NCBI GenBank assembly: GCA_020161505.1
Contig: JAIUNY010000016.1
Location: 1 to 63,293 of the forward strand
DNA from: Armatimonadota bacterium
GTDB lineage: Bacteria; Armatimonadota; Fimbriimonadia; Fimbriimonadales; Fimbriimonadaceae
Reading direction: 5' to 3'
DNA: 63,293 bases
Shown: positions 8,966-17,450 of the stretch, one piece after another
Numbering within the stretch: the stretch's first letter is position 1
Layout: each line of letters begins with the position of its first letter
Notes under the pieces: model-generated
Seen by the model: only the letters and a program-made list of their open reading frames with translations
Told to the model about the DNA's origin: nothing
The model's database searches: none
Made by a program: the position numbers and the translations under genes

Positions 8966-10102
8966 ATGGCAACGACGACCCAGTACCACAGCCTCTGCCG
9001 ATGGACTTTTAACGCAGGCAAGGGAGGATTTCTTCCCGCCAACGTGCGACCCTCGTGGTCAGCGAGCGAACTTGACAGCGCAGGCGTCGTGCGTTTGATC
9101 AAGAAGGAGATTGCCCCGAGGCTGCCGGAGCACATCAAGCTGGGGTATGAAGTTCACTACGATACGGAAGTGAACGAGGGCAACGCCCAGGCAATCGCCG
9201 ATGCTCTGGGAGAAACCGGGATGCATCTCGCCATGATCACCCCCGGCGGACACTCCCACTTTGCGTTCGGCGGCATCGCTTCGCCCGATCCAAGCGAGCG
9301 GGCGGCGGCGCGTGCGCTCGGCGAGCGAACGGTTGACCTCGCCTACGGCACCCTCCGAGGAGCATGGCACCCCGAGATCGCCCCAAGCCTCGTGCTCTGG
9401 AATGGTTCATGGGGTTACGACCTCGCGTCGCTGGCGATCAAAGAGATGTATCAGCATCTGAAGGAAAGCCTTGCCGGTCTGTGTCGGCACGAAGCCGCAG
9501 CAGGTGGAGAACTCCACTTTGCGATCGAACCCAAGCCCAACGAGGGCCACCCCGCCATGCTCCTCGCAACCGTCGCGAGCGCGATCCTGATCTGGCGCAA
9601 GCTCGAGGACGAATTTGGCATCAGCCGGGCCAAGAAAGGTGTGAACAAGGAGTTCGGCCACAGCGAAATGATTGGGCTGGATCACGTCTACGACTCCATC
9701 GAAGAGCTGGATCACGATGCGATGCAGCACGTTCACCTAAACAGCCAAGGCTACAACGACGGAATCCTGATGGGCGGACCCGGCAAGTTTGACATTGACT
9801 TCGGCACCCGGATCAACGGCATGAACATCATCATTGCCGCCGTGCTGCAAGATGCCGGATACAGCCGCTGGCTCGGACACGACATGCAACCCCGCCCCTA
9901 CGACAACGAGCAGCAAGCAGTTGACCGGGTGGTTCGCTCGATTTTGAGCTGGGAGGCTTGCCATCAGGCCGCCATGAAACTCGATCGCGGCGAAATGAGC
10001 CGATTAATGCAACAGCGAGAAACTGCATCGGTCGAAGATATGATCCGGGGTCTTGTCGCCGAGGCGCAGAAGACCTTCGATACTATCCTGAAAAAATCCT
10101 GA
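8966..10102 (+). CDS. Xylose-isomerase-like TIM-barrel sugar isomerase
   Basis: 378 residues. It shows the metal and substrate motifs of the xylose isomerase class: ITPGGHSHFAFGG (residues 91-103), LWNGSWGYD (144-152), EPKPNEGHPAM (188-198, with a metal-binding Glu), GHSEMIGLD, LNSQGYND and KFDIDFGTRINGMN. It should convert an aldose to a ketose in the cytoplasm; xylose is favoured by the neighbouring CE2-type esterase, but related members act on other pentoses or rhamnose. It opens a plus-strand group with a GntR regulator and the esterase. The gene symbol is left empty because substrate is not proven. Confidence 0.85.
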   Translation: MATTTQYHSLCRWTFNAGKGGFLPANVRPSWSASELDSAGVVRLIKKEIAPRLPEHIKLGYEVHYDTEVNEGNAQAIADALGETGMHLAMITPGGHSHFAFGGIASPDPSERAAARALGERTVDLAYGTLRGAWHPEIAPSLVLWNGSWGYDLASLAIKEMYQHLKESLAGLCRHEAAAGGELHFAIEPKPNEGHPAMLLATVASAILIWRKLEDEFGISRAKKGVNKEFGHSEMIGLDHVYDSIEELDHDAMQHVHLNSQGYNDGILMGGPGKFDIDFGTRINGMNIIIAAVLQDAGYSRWLGHDMQPRPYDNEQQAVDRVVRSILSWEACHQAAMKLDRGEMSRLMQQRETASVEDMIRGLVAEAQKTFDTILKKS

Positions 10103-10125
10103 AATAATCCCTAAACACCGGACAC

Positions 10126-10166
10126 CGGGCCTGACGTGAAGAATCTAAACTTTCGCGTCAGGCCCG
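10126..10166 (+). terminator. Terminator-like hairpin
   Basis: Perfect 11-bp inverted repeat (10126-10136 with 10156-10166) and a 19-base loop, directly after the isomerase gene. The U-rich tail is poor (TTGACTTT), so it may attenuate rather than fully terminate. Confidence 0.55.
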
Positions 10167-10276
10167 TTGACTTTGGCCTCACCGAAGTCGTCAGAATATT
10201 CTTAACGTGAGCTGCTCCGTCTGGAGCGTCCGGAAGAAGTTCAAGACGAATTTGCTTCAACTGTCTGAGTGTATCC

Positions 10277-11452
10277 ATGAAAAACAATTCTCCAAAACTC
10301 TCCAGCGGCGGAACGGGCTTGCCGCGTGTGAAGAAACGCACTCGGGCGATTGAAACGGCGGAGCAACTCGAACAGATGGTGCAGCGGATCGGCCCAGGCG
10401 GTCGGTTGCCCTCGATTCGCAAACTGTGCGCGGATATGGGCGTGAGCCTCGCCACCATGACCACCGCGATGGATCGACTCGAGGCCCGAGGGCATATCGA
10501 GCGGAGGCATGGCTCGGGCGTCTATGTGACGGATCAAGTGGACCGCTCCACGATCTGTGTGCTCATGAATACGTCGCTCGTCTTCACCGGTGCTTCGCCG
10601 GTGTGGGGGCAACTTCTCGGGGAAGTCAGCCGCGCGTTCGTAGGCTCAAAGGCGTCGGTCTCGATTCAAATGGCGATGCCTCCAGACTGGGCTTCGGACG
10701 TGGATGACTTCATTCCTGCCTCCGTCATCAAAATGGTTCAGGAAGAACGTGTCTCGTCGCTCGTGCTGATAGGGATGCCCGATCACGTCGCCCGCTGGTT
10801 TGATTACCACGGTGTTCCCAGCGTCTGTTTTGCCGGGGCGGGTCGGTTTGCCGTGCTCATGGATCAGCAGCAGACCACTCTCGAAGGCGGCAAGGTGCTC
10901 CACGACTGCGGGTGCAAGCGGGTGGTTCTGGTGGGCAACCACACAGAGGTGGAGTTCCGCACCTTTGATATCTACGCCCGCAGCATGGGCATGGAAGTCA
11001 TGCCGATCCGGAGCAAACCGGTGTATCCCCAGCGGATGGAGAAGGCGCAGTTTCTCTCTATTGCCGAAGATGGGTTTGAGTTCGGGCAGCAGCTCGCGGA
11101 GATGATCCAGTCAGGCAATCGGCCCGACGGGATCTACTTTGGCGATGACGTCTTCGCTCAGGGTGCTTTGATGGCTCTCACCCGAGCCGGGCTCTGGCCG
11201 ACCAAGGATATTGTGTTTGTCACCCACGCGAACAAGGGTTCCGCGGTTCTTGGCGCCTGGGCAGATGCGATGCATACCTTGCAATTCGATATTGCTCGCA
11301 TTGGTCAGGTGATGGCAGAAACGAGCCTGAATCTGGCGGTAGGGAAGAAAGAAGTTTGGCCAGAACCGCAGCAAGGCGAATGGCTTGACCATCACACGGG
11401 CGCCACTCCCGACTTCTATATGCAGGCGACCCACGTGCCGCCTAGCATGTAG
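10277..11452 (+). CDS. GntR-type regulator with a sugar-binding domain (AraR-like architecture)
   Basis: 391 residues. Residues about 25-90 form a GntR winged helix (GGRLPSIRKLCADMGVSLAT, then HIERRHGSGVYVTD); the remaining 300 residues resemble a LacI/periplasmic-binding effector domain (SVCFAGAGRFAVLMDQQQ, GCKRVVLVGNHTE, PDGIYFGDDVFAQGAL). The combination is that of AraR-like sugar repressors. It sits between a xylose-isomerase-like gene and a probable acetylxylan esterase, so a xylan-derived sugar is the likely signal. A palindrome at 8915-8932 may be its operator. Its stop codon forms part of the -10 box of the next gene. Confidence 0.85.
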   Translation: MKNNSPKLSSGGTGLPRVKKRTRAIETAEQLEQMVQRIGPGGRLPSIRKLCADMGVSLATMTTAMDRLEARGHIERRHGSGVYVTDQVDRSTICVLMNTSLVFTGASPVWGQLLGEVSRAFVGSKASVSIQMAMPPDWASDVDDFIPASVIKMVQEERVSSLVLIGMPDHVARWFDYHGVPSVCFAGAGRFAVLMDQQQTTLEGGKVLHDCGCKRVVLVGNHTEVEFRTFDIYARSMGMEVMPIRSKPVYPQRMEKAQFLSIAEDGFEFGQQLAEMIQSGNRPDGIYFGDDVFAQGALMALTRAGLWPTKDIVFVTHANKGSAVLGAWADAMHTLQFDIARIGQVMAETSLNLAVGKKEVWPEPQQGEWLDHHTGATPDFYMQATHVPPSM

Positions 11453-11455
11453 ACT
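11450..11455 (+). promoter_or_regulatory. -10 box TAGACT overlapping the gntR stop codon
   Basis: The TAG stop of the regulator is also the first half of TAGACT, which lies exactly six bases before the ATG at 11462. This would give the esterase its own leaderless transcript. Confidence 0.5.
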
Positions 11456-11461
11456 CCGGGC

Positions 11462-12544
11462 ATGATCGAGCGTTCCCTGGGGAACTGGGTTGCTTTTGCC
11501 CCGGATTCTCCTTCCTTTGTGGAGTCCGGACGGTTCACGCGCACCCTTTCTGGTGGCCTGACGTTTCACTACGCGGGATCCCAGATTCGCTTCCGCACGG
11601 CGTCTCGGCATCTTGCGTTCGACATCGAGAACTCTTCGGATCGGCGAGGGTTGGTGAGCTTTGGTGTGCGGGTGGATGGATCTCCCGAGATAGTAGTGCC
11701 CATTCCTCGCGGACGGAATCTGGTTCCGGCGGTCATCGGCTTGCCCCCGGGCGAAAGGGAGATCGTGATCTATCGCCGGAGTGACAACTGGGATGGCCCC
11801 GCGACCTTGCACCAGGTTCTGCTTGATTCTGTCGATGCTTTGAAGCAGCCTCCCACCCGACCATCGCGCAGGATGGAGTGCTATGGCGATTCGGTCACCG
11901 CCGGTGGAGGGGCCGATGCGGTTGGCTATGAGGGGATGGCGGATGGCGCTGTCGGTCTGTGGGGGGCCGAAGATTGGGTGAACAACGGCTTTCATTCTTA
12001 TGCCGCTCTGGCGGCTCGGGCCCTCAACGCCGAGGCTCATCTGCTGGGGATCGGAGGTCTCGCGGTGCTCGATGGCACCGGCTATCACGATGGCCCAGAG
12101 AACATGCTCGGATGGGAAACGACGTGGGACAAGATCAGCCCGTTGCGCGAAGGGTTGGAGCCTTGGGATTTCTTGCAGTTCCGCCCGCATTTGGTCACGG
12201 TGGCGCTTGGTCAGAACGATGGATCGACCCTTGCCCCGGGAGACGAACCGGTGCCGGATCAGTGGAAAGCTCGGTACCGGGAGATTCTTGAGCGACTCTT
12301 GCTCGTGCACCCCGACGCCGCGTTTCTTCTCTTCACCACTGTGCTCTGCCACGACCTCAAATGGGATCGGGCGATCGAAGAGATCGCCCAGGAGCTGAGC
12401 CTGGCCTCTGCCGGGCGACGGATTGAGTTTTTCTCGTTTTCGAGGGCGGGGATCGGAACCCCGGGCCACCCCCGACTTGCCGAGCAAGAGGAGATGGCGG
12501 CCGAGCTTGTCGACCAAATTGAATCGATGCATTTGCCTTGGTGA
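11462..12544 (+). CDS. SGNH-hydrolase esterase, CE2-like (probable acetylxylan esterase)
   Basis: 360 residues. An N-terminal beta-sandwich of about 125 residues is followed by a SGNH domain: GDSVTAG (nucleophile Ser about residue 144), an internal Gly in GIGGLAVLDG, QND (251-253) and the late GTPGHPRL with the catalytic His (about 336). This two-domain order is that of carbohydrate esterase family 2, which removes acetyl groups from xylan and glucomannan. There is no evident signal peptide, so it may act on imported oligosaccharides. Function is inferred from fold and neighbours. Confidence 0.8.
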   Translation: MIERSLGNWVAFAPDSPSFVESGRFTRTLSGGLTFHYAGSQIRFRTASRHLAFDIENSSDRRGLVSFGVRVDGSPEIVVPIPRGRNLVPAVIGLPPGEREIVIYRRSDNWDGPATLHQVLLDSVDALKQPPTRPSRRMECYGDSVTAGGGADAVGYEGMADGAVGLWGAEDWVNNGFHSYAALAARALNAEAHLLGIGGLAVLDGTGYHDGPENMLGWETTWDKISPLREGLEPWDFLQFRPHLVTVALGQNDGSTLAPGDEPVPDQWKARYREILERLLLVHPDAAFLLFTTVLCHDLKWDRAIEEIAQELSLASAGRRIEFFSFSRAGIGTPGHPRLAEQEEMAAELVDQIESMHLPW

Positions 12545-12787
12545 ACCTATCAAGTTACTGTCCAATGATGAATCGAATCATAAAGAAATACTTATATATC
12601 ACTGATGGAATCCTTACTTGATAGTTGTGTATAGTTTCATACAAAAAGGCCCTATCTTATTGAATAGCATTGCGGTATAAAGATCACGGAGATGCGGGTT
12701 CAAAAGAGCCCCGAAGTCCTAACGATCGAATCAATGGCGATTGCCGTGGGATGGATGAGCCAGTAGGGGCCACCCGCACCGGTCAAA
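12545..12787 (+). promoter_or_regulatory. AT-rich leader region of the transcarboxylase operon
   Basis: This gap is clearly AT-richer than its surroundings. TATAAA at 12676-12681 is a possible -10 box that would start a transcript about 100 bases before the first gene. A 24-codon open frame with a TATAAA-plus-ten-base start lies inside. No known riboswitch was recognised. Confidence 0.4.
12692..12766 (+). CDS. Possible 24-residue leader peptide
   Basis: ATG at 12692, stop TAG at 12764-12766, reading MRVQKSPEVLTIESMAIAVG and four more residues. It starts ten bases after TATAAA with ACGGAG just before the ATG, and it ends 21 bases before the transcarboxylase gene. There is no codon run suggesting classic attenuation. 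It may be chance. Confidence 0.25.
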   Translation: MRVQKSPEVLTIESMAIAVGWMSQ

Positions 12788-14281
12788 ATGGCCAAGCTTG
12801 TTGAAGTTACTGATGTCATTCTCCGAGATGCCCACCAATCGCTGATGGCGACTCGGATGGCGATGGAGGATATGATTCCTGCCTGCGCCGACCTGGACGA
12901 AGCCGGATACTGGTCGCTCGAATGCTGGGGAGGCGCGACCTACGATTCCTGCATCCGATTCCTGAACGAAGACCCCTGGGAAAGGCTCCGCACGTTCAAG
13001 AAACTCCTGCCGAAAACCCGCACGCAAATGCTTCTGCGCGGGCAAAACATCCTCGGTTACCGCCACTACGAAGACACCGTCGTTCAGCGATTCGTCGACA
13101 AAGCCGCTGAGAACGGCATGGACGTTTTCCGGTGTTTCGACGCTCTCAACGACGTGCGGAATCTCAAAACGGCTGTCGAAGCCGTGAAGCGCACGGGCAA
13201 GCACGCCCAGGGCACGATTTGCTACACCGTCAGCCCGGTTCATACGGTCGAGAAGTTTGTCGAAATGGGCGAGCGTCTCGTGGAAATGGGCGTCGATTCG
13301 ATCTGTATCAAGGATATGGCGGCCCTCCTGAAGCCGCAACCCGCTTACGATCTCGTCAAGGGCCTCAAGGAAAAGCTCGGCGAGGACATCCTGATCCACG
13401 TTCACGTCCACAGCACCACGGGCGTCACTCTGGTGAGCCTGATGAAGGCCATCGAGGCGGGCGCGGATATCGTGGACACCAGCGTCAGCAGCCTGAGCCT
13501 CGGCACGGGACACAACCCGACAGAGAGTCTGGTGGAGATGCTCGAAGGCACAGGATTTGAGACCAAGCTGGATCTGGAACGCATCTACAAAGTGCGCGAC
13601 CACTTCGCCAAGATTCGCCCGCGCTACAAAGAGTTCCTCACCGAATTCCAAGGCGCCGAAACCGAAATCTTCAAGAGCCAGATCCCCGGCGGCATGCTCA
13701 GCAACATGGAGAGCCAGCTGAAGCAGCAAGGCCAAGGTGACCGACTCAAGGAAGTTCTCGAAGAAGTCCCCCGCGTCCGTAAAGATGCCGGATATCCCCC
13801 GCTCGTCACTCCGAGTAGCCAAATCGTGGGCACCCAGGCCGTGTTCAACGTGATGATGGGCAAATACAAGGTGATGACCGGCGAATTCAGCGACCTGATG
13901 CTCGGCTATTACGGTGAAACCGATGCCGAAAAGGAGCCGGAAGTCGTCGAAAAGGCCAAGGAATTCGGCAAGAAAGACCCGATCACCTGTCGCCCCGCTG
14001 ATTTGCTCCAACCGGAGTGGGAGAAGCTCTGCGACGAAGCCAAGGCTCTCGAAGGCAACAATGGCACCGATGAAGATGTCCTCACCTATGCCATGTTCCC
14101 GCAGGTCGCACCGAAGTTCTTCAGGGAACGTAAAGATGGCCCGCTGAACCTGGGTAAGGATCCGAGCAGCTTCGAGGCTGGCCCGGTCAGCCCGGATCAT
14201 CCTGGCTACCTCAGCGCACCGATCGACTACGACGTCAAGATCGGTGAGAAAACCCACAAAGTCACGGTGGCCCCCCGATGA
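12788..14281 (+). CDS. Methylmalonyl-CoA transcarboxylase 5S subunit
   Basis: 497 residues. It matches the Propionibacterium 5S subunit along its length: LRDAHQSLMATRMAMEDM (from residue 12), ECWGGATYDSCIRFLNEDPW, ICIKDMAALLKPQPAYD (carbamylated Lys about 175), VHVHSTTGVT (metal His 206 and 208) and IFKSQIPGGMLSNMESQL. The 5S ring moves a carboxyl group between biotin on the 1.3S carrier and pyruvate, giving oxaloacetate. Pyruvate carboxylase B and oxaloacetate decarboxylase alpha share the fold, but this one lacks a fused biotin domain and its partner biotin carrier and 12S subunit are downstream, which favours transcarboxylase. It overlaps the next gene by ATGA. Confidence 0.92.
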   Translation: MAKLVEVTDVILRDAHQSLMATRMAMEDMIPACADLDEAGYWSLECWGGATYDSCIRFLNEDPWERLRTFKKLLPKTRTQMLLRGQNILGYRHYEDTVVQRFVDKAAENGMDVFRCFDALNDVRNLKTAVEAVKRTGKHAQGTICYTVSPVHTVEKFVEMGERLVEMGVDSICIKDMAALLKPQPAYDLVKGLKEKLGEDILIHVHVHSTTGVTLVSLMKAIEAGADIVDTSVSSLSLGTGHNPTESLVEMLEGTGFETKLDLERIYKVRDHFAKIRPRYKEFLTEFQGAETEIFKSQIPGGMLSNMESQLKQQGQGDRLKEVLEEVPRVRKDAGYPPLVTPSSQIVGTQAVFNVMMGKYKVMTGEFSDLMLGYYGETDAEKEPEVVEKAKEFGKKDPITCRPADLLQPEWEKLCDEAKALEGNNGTDEDVLTYAMFPQVAPKFFRERKDGPLNLGKDPSSFEAGPVSPDHPGYLSAPIDYDVKIGEKTHKVTVAPR

Positions 14282-14556
14282 GCACGTCTGGCGAGATCAC
14301 CCGAGCCGAATTCGATGCCTTGCTGGCGGAGGTCACTCGGTTGCGCGAGCAGCTCGCCAAGCTTCAGCCCGAGGAAGAGGCGATTTCGGAAGAAGTGCTC
14401 CTGGTCATCGCCAGTGCAGTCGCTGCGTTTCTCGGAAAGAGAGCTACCATCAAGTTTGTACGAACGGCTTCGCAAGGAGCCGATGACCCGTGGAGGGCTC
14501 AAGGCCGCGTGAAGGTCACTGGTTCGCACCAGATGCCTCGCACCAGGGCTTGGTAG
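14278..14556 (+). CDS. Small accessory subunit of the transcarboxylase complex
   Basis: 92 residues, starting in the ATGA overlap with the 5S gene. A coiled-coil-like N-terminus (FDALLAEVTRLREQLAKLQ) precedes a conserved helix, EEVLLVIASAVAAFLGKRA, then a basic stretch ending in WRAQGRVKVTGSHQM. Similar small proteins accompany biotin-dependent carboxylases and decarboxylases in many bacteria (OadG-like or carboxylase small subunits). It probably helps assembly of 5S, 12S and 1.3S. Translational coupling supports a stoichiometric role; the function is inferred. Confidence 0.65.
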   Translation: MSTSGEITRAEFDALLAEVTRLREQLAKLQPEEEAISEEVLLVIASAVAAFLGKRATIKFVRTASQGADDPWRAQGRVKVTGSHQMPRTRAW

Positions 14557-14586
14557 CCCCTCCCCAATACACAAGGAAAATCACTC

Positions 14587-14904
14587 ATGTCAGTTTCACT
14601 GCCCGAACGAGACAAAACCCCGCTCGCCTTCATTGGCGCTTTCGTCGAAATCCACTGGTCGAGCACCAATCGAATGGCCAAGCGCCAATGCGAAAAGTGC
14701 GTCTACACCGTCCGTGGACTCGAAGGTCCGATGATCTGCGTCGAGCTGATCTATGACGCCATCGAAGGCGTGCACCGCAAAGATGCCATCTACTGGGTGC
14801 CGACCGATGCCATTCAATACATGCACGTTTTGAGCGAATCGGCTGCTCTGCGTCGGATCGAAAGCCTGGAGCGCGAAGCGCTGGGCGATCATCCCCGCGA
14901 CTGA
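14587..14904 (+). CDS. Hypothetical protein in the transcarboxylase operon
   Basis: 105 residues. It has three cysteines (QCEKCVY and MICVELIYD) and an alternating strand pattern suggesting a small beta-rich fold, but no family was recognised. It sits between the accessory subunit and the 12S gene on the same strand, with short gaps, so it is transcribed with them. It may be linked to the complex or simply a passenger. Confidence 0.6.
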   Translation: MSVSLPERDKTPLAFIGAFVEIHWSSTNRMAKRQCEKCVYTVRGLEGPMICVELIYDAIEGVHRKDAIYWVPTDAIQYMHVLSESAALRRIESLEREALGDHPRD

Positions 14905-14997
14905 TTCCGCTCAACGAGGGGCGATCCCGGATCTCCGGGTTTGTCTACCGGGACGCCCCTCCTCCAACCCACCCTACGAACCCGGGAGATATGCCTC

Positions 14998-16551
14998 ATG
15001 GCAACGCAAACACATCTGGACCGGCTGACCGAACTGCGCGACAAAAAAGCAGAAATCCGCCTCGGCGGAGGACAAGACAAGATCGACAAGCAACACGCGG
15101 GAGGCAAACTCTCCGCGCGCGAACGCATCGACACTCTGCTCGATAAGAACTCCTTCCAAGAGTTCTCCATGTTCGCCCAACACCGATGCACGTATTTCGG
15201 CATGGCGGGTAAGCCCGCTCCCGCCGATGGCGTCATCACGGGAGTCGGCAAGATCGATGGTCGCTACGTGCACTTTGCAAGCCAAGACTTCACCGTCTTT
15301 GGCGGCTCGGCGGGCGAGATTCACTGCGATAAGGTCGTGGAAGCGATGCAGAATTCGCTCAAAACCGGAACCCCGTTCGTCTTCATGAACGACTCCGGTG
15401 GGGCACGGATTCAAGAGGGAATCGACTCGCTGAGCGGCTACGCGAAGGTGTTCTACGCCAACGTCGAACTCAGCGGCGTGGTGCCGCAGATCAGCCTCAT
15501 CATGGGGCCCTGTGCGGGCGGCGCGGCGTATTCGCCGGCTTTGACCGATTTCATCATCCAAACCCGACAAGCCCAGATGTTCATCACGGGCCCCAGCGTG
15601 ATTAAGCAAGTCACCGGCGAAGTCGTGACCCCTGAGGAACTCGGTGGCGCGGAAGCCCAGATGCACTATTCGGGTGTCGTCCACTTTGTGGCCGATGACG
15701 ACGAGCATGCCGTCGGAATCTGCAAGCGACTCCTCAGCTTCCTGCCGAACAATAACCTGGAAGATGCACCGCTTCTCCCTGGCGAATACAGTATCGGCGA
15801 AGTTCCGGGGCTGAATACGGTGATCCCAGAAGATCCTCGCTCACCTTACGATGTGCGCGATGTCATCAAGGGCGTTGTCGACTTTGCTGACTTCATGGAA
15901 GTTCAAGAAACCTACGCCGAGAACATGGTCGTCGGATTTGGTCGGGTGGCTGGCAGATCGGTCGGCATCATCGCCAACCAGCCGAAGGTCTTCGCCGGCG
16001 TGCTCGACATCAACTCGAGTGACAAGGCGGCGCGGTTCATTCGGTTCTGCAATGCGTTCAACATTCCTCTGCTCACCTTTGTCGACACTCCGGGCTTCCT
16101 GCCGGGCGTGAGTCAAGAGCAGGGCGGCATTATCCGCCACGGAGCGAAGGTTCTCTTTGCCTACAGCGCGGCAACCGTGCCCAAAGTCAGCGTGATTTTG
16201 CGCAAAGCCTACGGCGGAGCCTACGTCGCGATGTGCGCCCGAGACCTCGGAGCCGATCGCGTCTTCGCCTGGCCAACCGCTGAAATCGCGGTGATGGGCG
16301 CCGATGGCGCGGCGGAGATTGTGTTCAAGCGCGAAATCGAAGCCGCCGAGGATCGTGCCGAGGCCCGCGCTAAGTTCACCGAGACTTACCGGAATACCTT
16401 CAGCACGCCGTACGTCGCCGGATCGCGACGGATGGTCGATGACATTCTGGAGCCCAGCCATACGCGCATTGCGGTGGCTCAAGCCCTCGAAGTTCTCTCC
16501 GCGAAGCGCGAGCTCCGACCTGCCAAGAAGCACGGCCTAATGCCGATGTAA
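14998..16551 (+). CDS. Methylmalonyl-CoA transcarboxylase 12S / acyl-CoA carboxylase beta subunit
   Basis: 517 residues, normal for the PccB/12S/MmdA family. Two crotonase-like halves carry the oxyanion and CoA-binding signatures FMNDSGGARIQEGIDSL, MGPCAGGAAYSPALTDF, TFVDTPGFLPGVSQEQGGII and RKAYGGAYVAM. In a transcarboxylase it takes the carboxyl group of methylmalonyl-CoA onto biotin, releasing propionyl-CoA. I take the ATG at 14998 because homologues begin close to this point (THLDRLTELRDKKAEI). The context with 5S and a separate biotin carrier, and no biotin carboxylase, supports 12S over PccB. Confidence 0.93.
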   Translation: MATQTHLDRLTELRDKKAEIRLGGGQDKIDKQHAGGKLSARERIDTLLDKNSFQEFSMFAQHRCTYFGMAGKPAPADGVITGVGKIDGRYVHFASQDFTVFGGSAGEIHCDKVVEAMQNSLKTGTPFVFMNDSGGARIQEGIDSLSGYAKVFYANVELSGVVPQISLIMGPCAGGAAYSPALTDFIIQTRQAQMFITGPSVIKQVTGEVVTPEELGGAEAQMHYSGVVHFVADDDEHAVGICKRLLSFLPNNNLEDAPLLPGEYSIGEVPGLNTVIPEDPRSPYDVRDVIKGVVDFADFMEVQETYAENMVVGFGRVAGRSVGIIANQPKVFAGVLDINSSDKAARFIRFCNAFNIPLLTFVDTPGFLPGVSQEQGGIIRHGAKVLFAYSAATVPKVSVILRKAYGGAYVAMCARDLGADRVFAWPTAEIAVMGADGAAEIVFKREIEAAEDRAEARAKFTETYRNTFSTPYVAGSRRMVDDILEPSHTRIAVAQALEVLSAKRELRPAKKHGLMPM

Positions 16552-16575
16552 CCCCGATTTGAGAAGGATAAACCC

Positions 16576-16965
16576 GTGAGACTGAAAATTACTGTCGATA
16601 ACAAAGCCTACGAAGTGGAAGTCGAAGTGGCAGACGCGGATGTCGCCACTGGCGTCCGGTATGTCGGAGGCAATAGCTCGGGCGGCGGCGGAGTGACCCT
16701 CGCGGCTCCTGTTGCCGCGGGCGGATCAGGCGGCAAGGAGCCATCTGATGAAGCCAAAGCCGTGCGAAGCCCCCTCGCTGGCGTGGTCAGCGAAGTCCAT
16801 GTCGCCCCGGGCGATGTCGTCGAGGCCGATCAAGCCGTCGTCGTGCTCGAAGCGATGAAGATGTTCACCACCGTCACCTCCCCGATTGCCGGCACGATTA
16901 AGAGTGTCGAGGTGGTCAAGGCGGACGGCGTGAAGCAGGGGCAACTGCTGCTGGAGCTTGAATGA
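16576..16965 (+). CDS. Biotin carboxyl carrier protein (1.3S type)
   Basis: 129 residues from a GTG with GAGAAGG upstream. A short N-terminal part resembles the 1.3S start (MRLKITVDNKAYEVEVE), a Gly/Ala-rich linker follows (residues 32-53), and a biotinyl domain ends the protein with EAMKM at 92-96, Lys95 being the biotin site. It shuttles the carboxyl group between 12S and 5S. The stop overlaps the start of the epimerase gene. Confidence 0.93.
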   Translation: MRLKITVDNKAYEVEVEVADADVATGVRYVGGNSSGGGGVTLAAPVAAGGSGGKEPSDEAKAVRSPLAGVVSEVHVAPGDVVEADQAVVVLEAMKMFTTVTSPIAGTIKSVEVVKADGVKQGQLLLELE

Positions 16966-17444
16966 TGCAAGATCTCCCGATTGAAACTATCTGTATCGAC
17001 CACGTCGCGATTGCCGTGCCGCTCGGATCGATGGATGCTCATGTGTCGCTTTACGAGCGCATGGGATTTACCGTGGAGCACCGCGAAGAGGTCTATGGAA
17101 CCGACCAAGTGCGCGAAGTTCTGCTCCGCGTGGGGGGAAGCGAGAACCTGATCCAACTGCTTGAGCCTCTGACTGGGGATTCGCCGGTGGCCAAGCAGAT
17201 CGAAAAGCAAGGCGGACGCGGAGGGCTCGCCCACGTGGCATTCCGTGTGGCAGACGCGTCCGTGGCTTTCGAGGGTCTGAAGGAGGCGGGGTTCAACCTG
17301 ATTGACGCAGCCCCCCGCCCTGGTTCTCGCGGCACGACTGTTTTCTTCATGCACCCCAAGAGTCACACCACCGATGGCGCACTCGGTGTGCTCTATGAAT
17401 TTGTCCAAGAAGGCTTTGTCCAAGAAGGCAAAGAAGGACATTGA
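16962..17444 (+). CDS. mce: Methylmalonyl-CoA epimerase
   Basis: 160 residues, two paired glyoxalase (VOC) modules. The metal ligands fit the family: His14 in CIDHVAIAV, Glu68 in LIQLLEPL, His91 in GGLAHVAFRV and Glu146 in LYEFVQ. It interconverts (R)- and (S)-methylmalonyl-CoA, linking the mutase to the transcarboxylase. Two adjacent ATGs (16962, 16965) are possible; the first overlaps the upstream stop. A short repeat near the C-terminus (EGFVQEG) has no known meaning. Confidence 0.92.
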   Translation: MMQDLPIETICIDHVAIAVPLGSMDAHVSLYERMGFTVEHREEVYGTDQVREVLLRVGGSENLIQLLEPLTGDSPVAKQIEKQGGRGGLAHVAFRVADASVAFEGLKEAGFNLIDAAPRPGSRGTTVFFMHPKSHTTDGALGVLYEFVQEGFVQEGKEGH

Positions 17445-17450
17445 TTAATC

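Noticed and set aside
10167-10202. Promoter TTGACT with TATTCT before the GntR gene
   Set aside because: The spacing of 24 bases is too long for a standard promoter, and TTGACT overlaps the tail of the terminator-like hairpin.
11111-14257. Long minus-strand frames over the esterase and 5S genes
   Set aside because: They are shadows of well-recognised plus-strand genes.
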